A stretch of 6,585 bases of DNA from Candidatus Solibacter sp. (lineage in GTDB: Bacteria > Acidobacteriota > Terriglobia > Bryobacterales > Bryobacteraceae). The DNA lies in the NCBI GenBank assembly GCA_026394025.1, contig JAPKZC010000784.1, positions 1 to 6,585 on the forward strand. Reading direction: 5' to 3'. Both the position numbers and the translations under genes were made by a program. Under the pieces are notes generated by a model that was not told the origin of the DNA, ran no database searches, and saw only the letters and a list, made by a program, of their open reading frames with translations. This document shows positions 6,115 through 6,585 of this stretch, in pieces. How positions within the stretch are numbered: the first letter of the stretch is position 1; each line of letters begins with the position of its first letter.

Positions 6115-6585
6115 ATGGCTACGATTAAAGACGTTGCGCGACGAGCCGGAGTGTCAGTCGGCACAGTTTCAAACGTGATGAGCGGGGCGGCCGCCGTGAA
6201 GGATCCACTGCGGGCGCGCGTCGAACAGGCCATCAAGGATCTGGATTTTCATCCCAACCACGCGGCGCGCAGCTTAAAGTCGCGCAGGACCCATGCGCTC
6301 GGGATGGTCATTTCAGACATCACCAACCCGTTCTTTCCTCTTCTGGTGCGGGGGGCGGAAGATGCGGCGCTCAAGAGAGGGTATCTGCTTAACATTTTCA
6401 ACACCGATGATCACGTAGAGCGCGAGCAGAGTGTTTTCGCTTTGCTGCGGGCGCGCTGCGTTGACGGCGTGCTGGCGGTTGTGGCGCCGAGCACCGGCCC
6501 ACCTACCCACCTTGAAGAGATGATGAGGGCAGGAATCCCGCTCGTCTGCCTGGATCGTATTCCACCAGCGCTATCGGTGGATTCC
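6115..6585 (+). CDS. LacI-family transcriptional regulator (3' end outside the window)
   Basis: 157 codons are present, with no stop before the window ends; family members are about 340 residues, so slightly less than half is seen. Residues 1-23 form the helix-turn-helix (MATIKDVARRAGVSVGTVSN). The hinge helix spans about 47-57 (PNHAARSLKSR), with L54 the expected minor-groove leucine. The periplasmic-binding-protein-like effector domain starts near residue 59 (THALGMVISDITNPFFPLLV) and continues through CVDGVLAVVAPS and GIPLVCLDR. ATG 6115 is certain from the conserved N-terminus, although the SD is weak; GGAG at 6095-6098 is too far away. Such proteins usually bind a sugar or sugar phosphate and repress uptake or catabolic genes. 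The divergent receptor and its CG-centred palindrome are the likely local target. Unlike its neighbours it looks intact as far as visible. The ligand cannot be told from this part. Confidence 0.95.
   Translation, partial: MATIKDVARRAGVSVGTVSNVMSGAAAVKDPLRARVEQAIKDLDFHPNHAARSLKSRRTHALGMVISDITNPFFPLLVRGAEDAALKRGYLLNIFNTDDHVEREQSVFALLRARCVDGVLAVVAPSTGPPTHLEEMMRAGIPLVCLDRIPPALSVDS

Overview
The window is GC-rich bacterial DNA. From the protein families it most resembles a soil acidobacterium of the Solibacter/Bryobacter type. The pointers are an Oar-like TonB-dependent receptor with an N-terminal carboxypeptidase-regulatory-like domain, a long secreted TPR protein, a TIM-barrel plus formylglycine-generating-enzyme (FGE) type architecture, and a LacI-type regulator next to the receptor. 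This placement is inferred from family resemblance only; no search was run.

Left part, plus strand. Positions 1-53 hold an interrupted inverted repeat. Positions 73-1231 are a broken secreted gene with a TIM-barrel-like N-terminal domain. It has a -1 frameshift in a G run near 391 and an internal deletion near 1121-1130, which leaves only the last ~35 codons of an FGE/SUMF1-like domain. An intact secreted TPR-repeat protein follows (1266-2705), probably from a leaderless mRNA. After it comes the 5' stub of another secreted protein (2727-2823), possibly of the CRTAC1/ASPIC-UnbV kind.

Middle part, minus strand. Positions 2831-3919 are the 3' part of an ADP-ribosylglycohydrolase-family gene with a C-terminal beta-rich domain. 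It is joined head to tail, in the same reading frame, to the 5' third of an Oar-like TonB-dependent receptor (about 3923-5353). Two in-frame stop codons, at 4001-4003 and 3920-3922, separate them. Neither gene is complete.

Right part. Positions 5354-6114 are a ~760-base divergent intergenic region. Upstream of the receptor it carries a perfect SD with a TTG start, a perfect CG-centred palindrome of LacI-operator type (5369-5380) and a consensus -35 (5419-5424). A LacI-family regulator starts at 6115 and runs off the window.

Overall this looks like a decayed, rearranged glycan-uptake or degradation locus: a regulator, its likely target promoter, and fragments of a receptor and of secreted hydrolase-like genes. 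I saw no convincing new defence or mobile system. The interest lies in the gene remnants, their junctions, the operator-regulator pair and the leaderless TPR gene.
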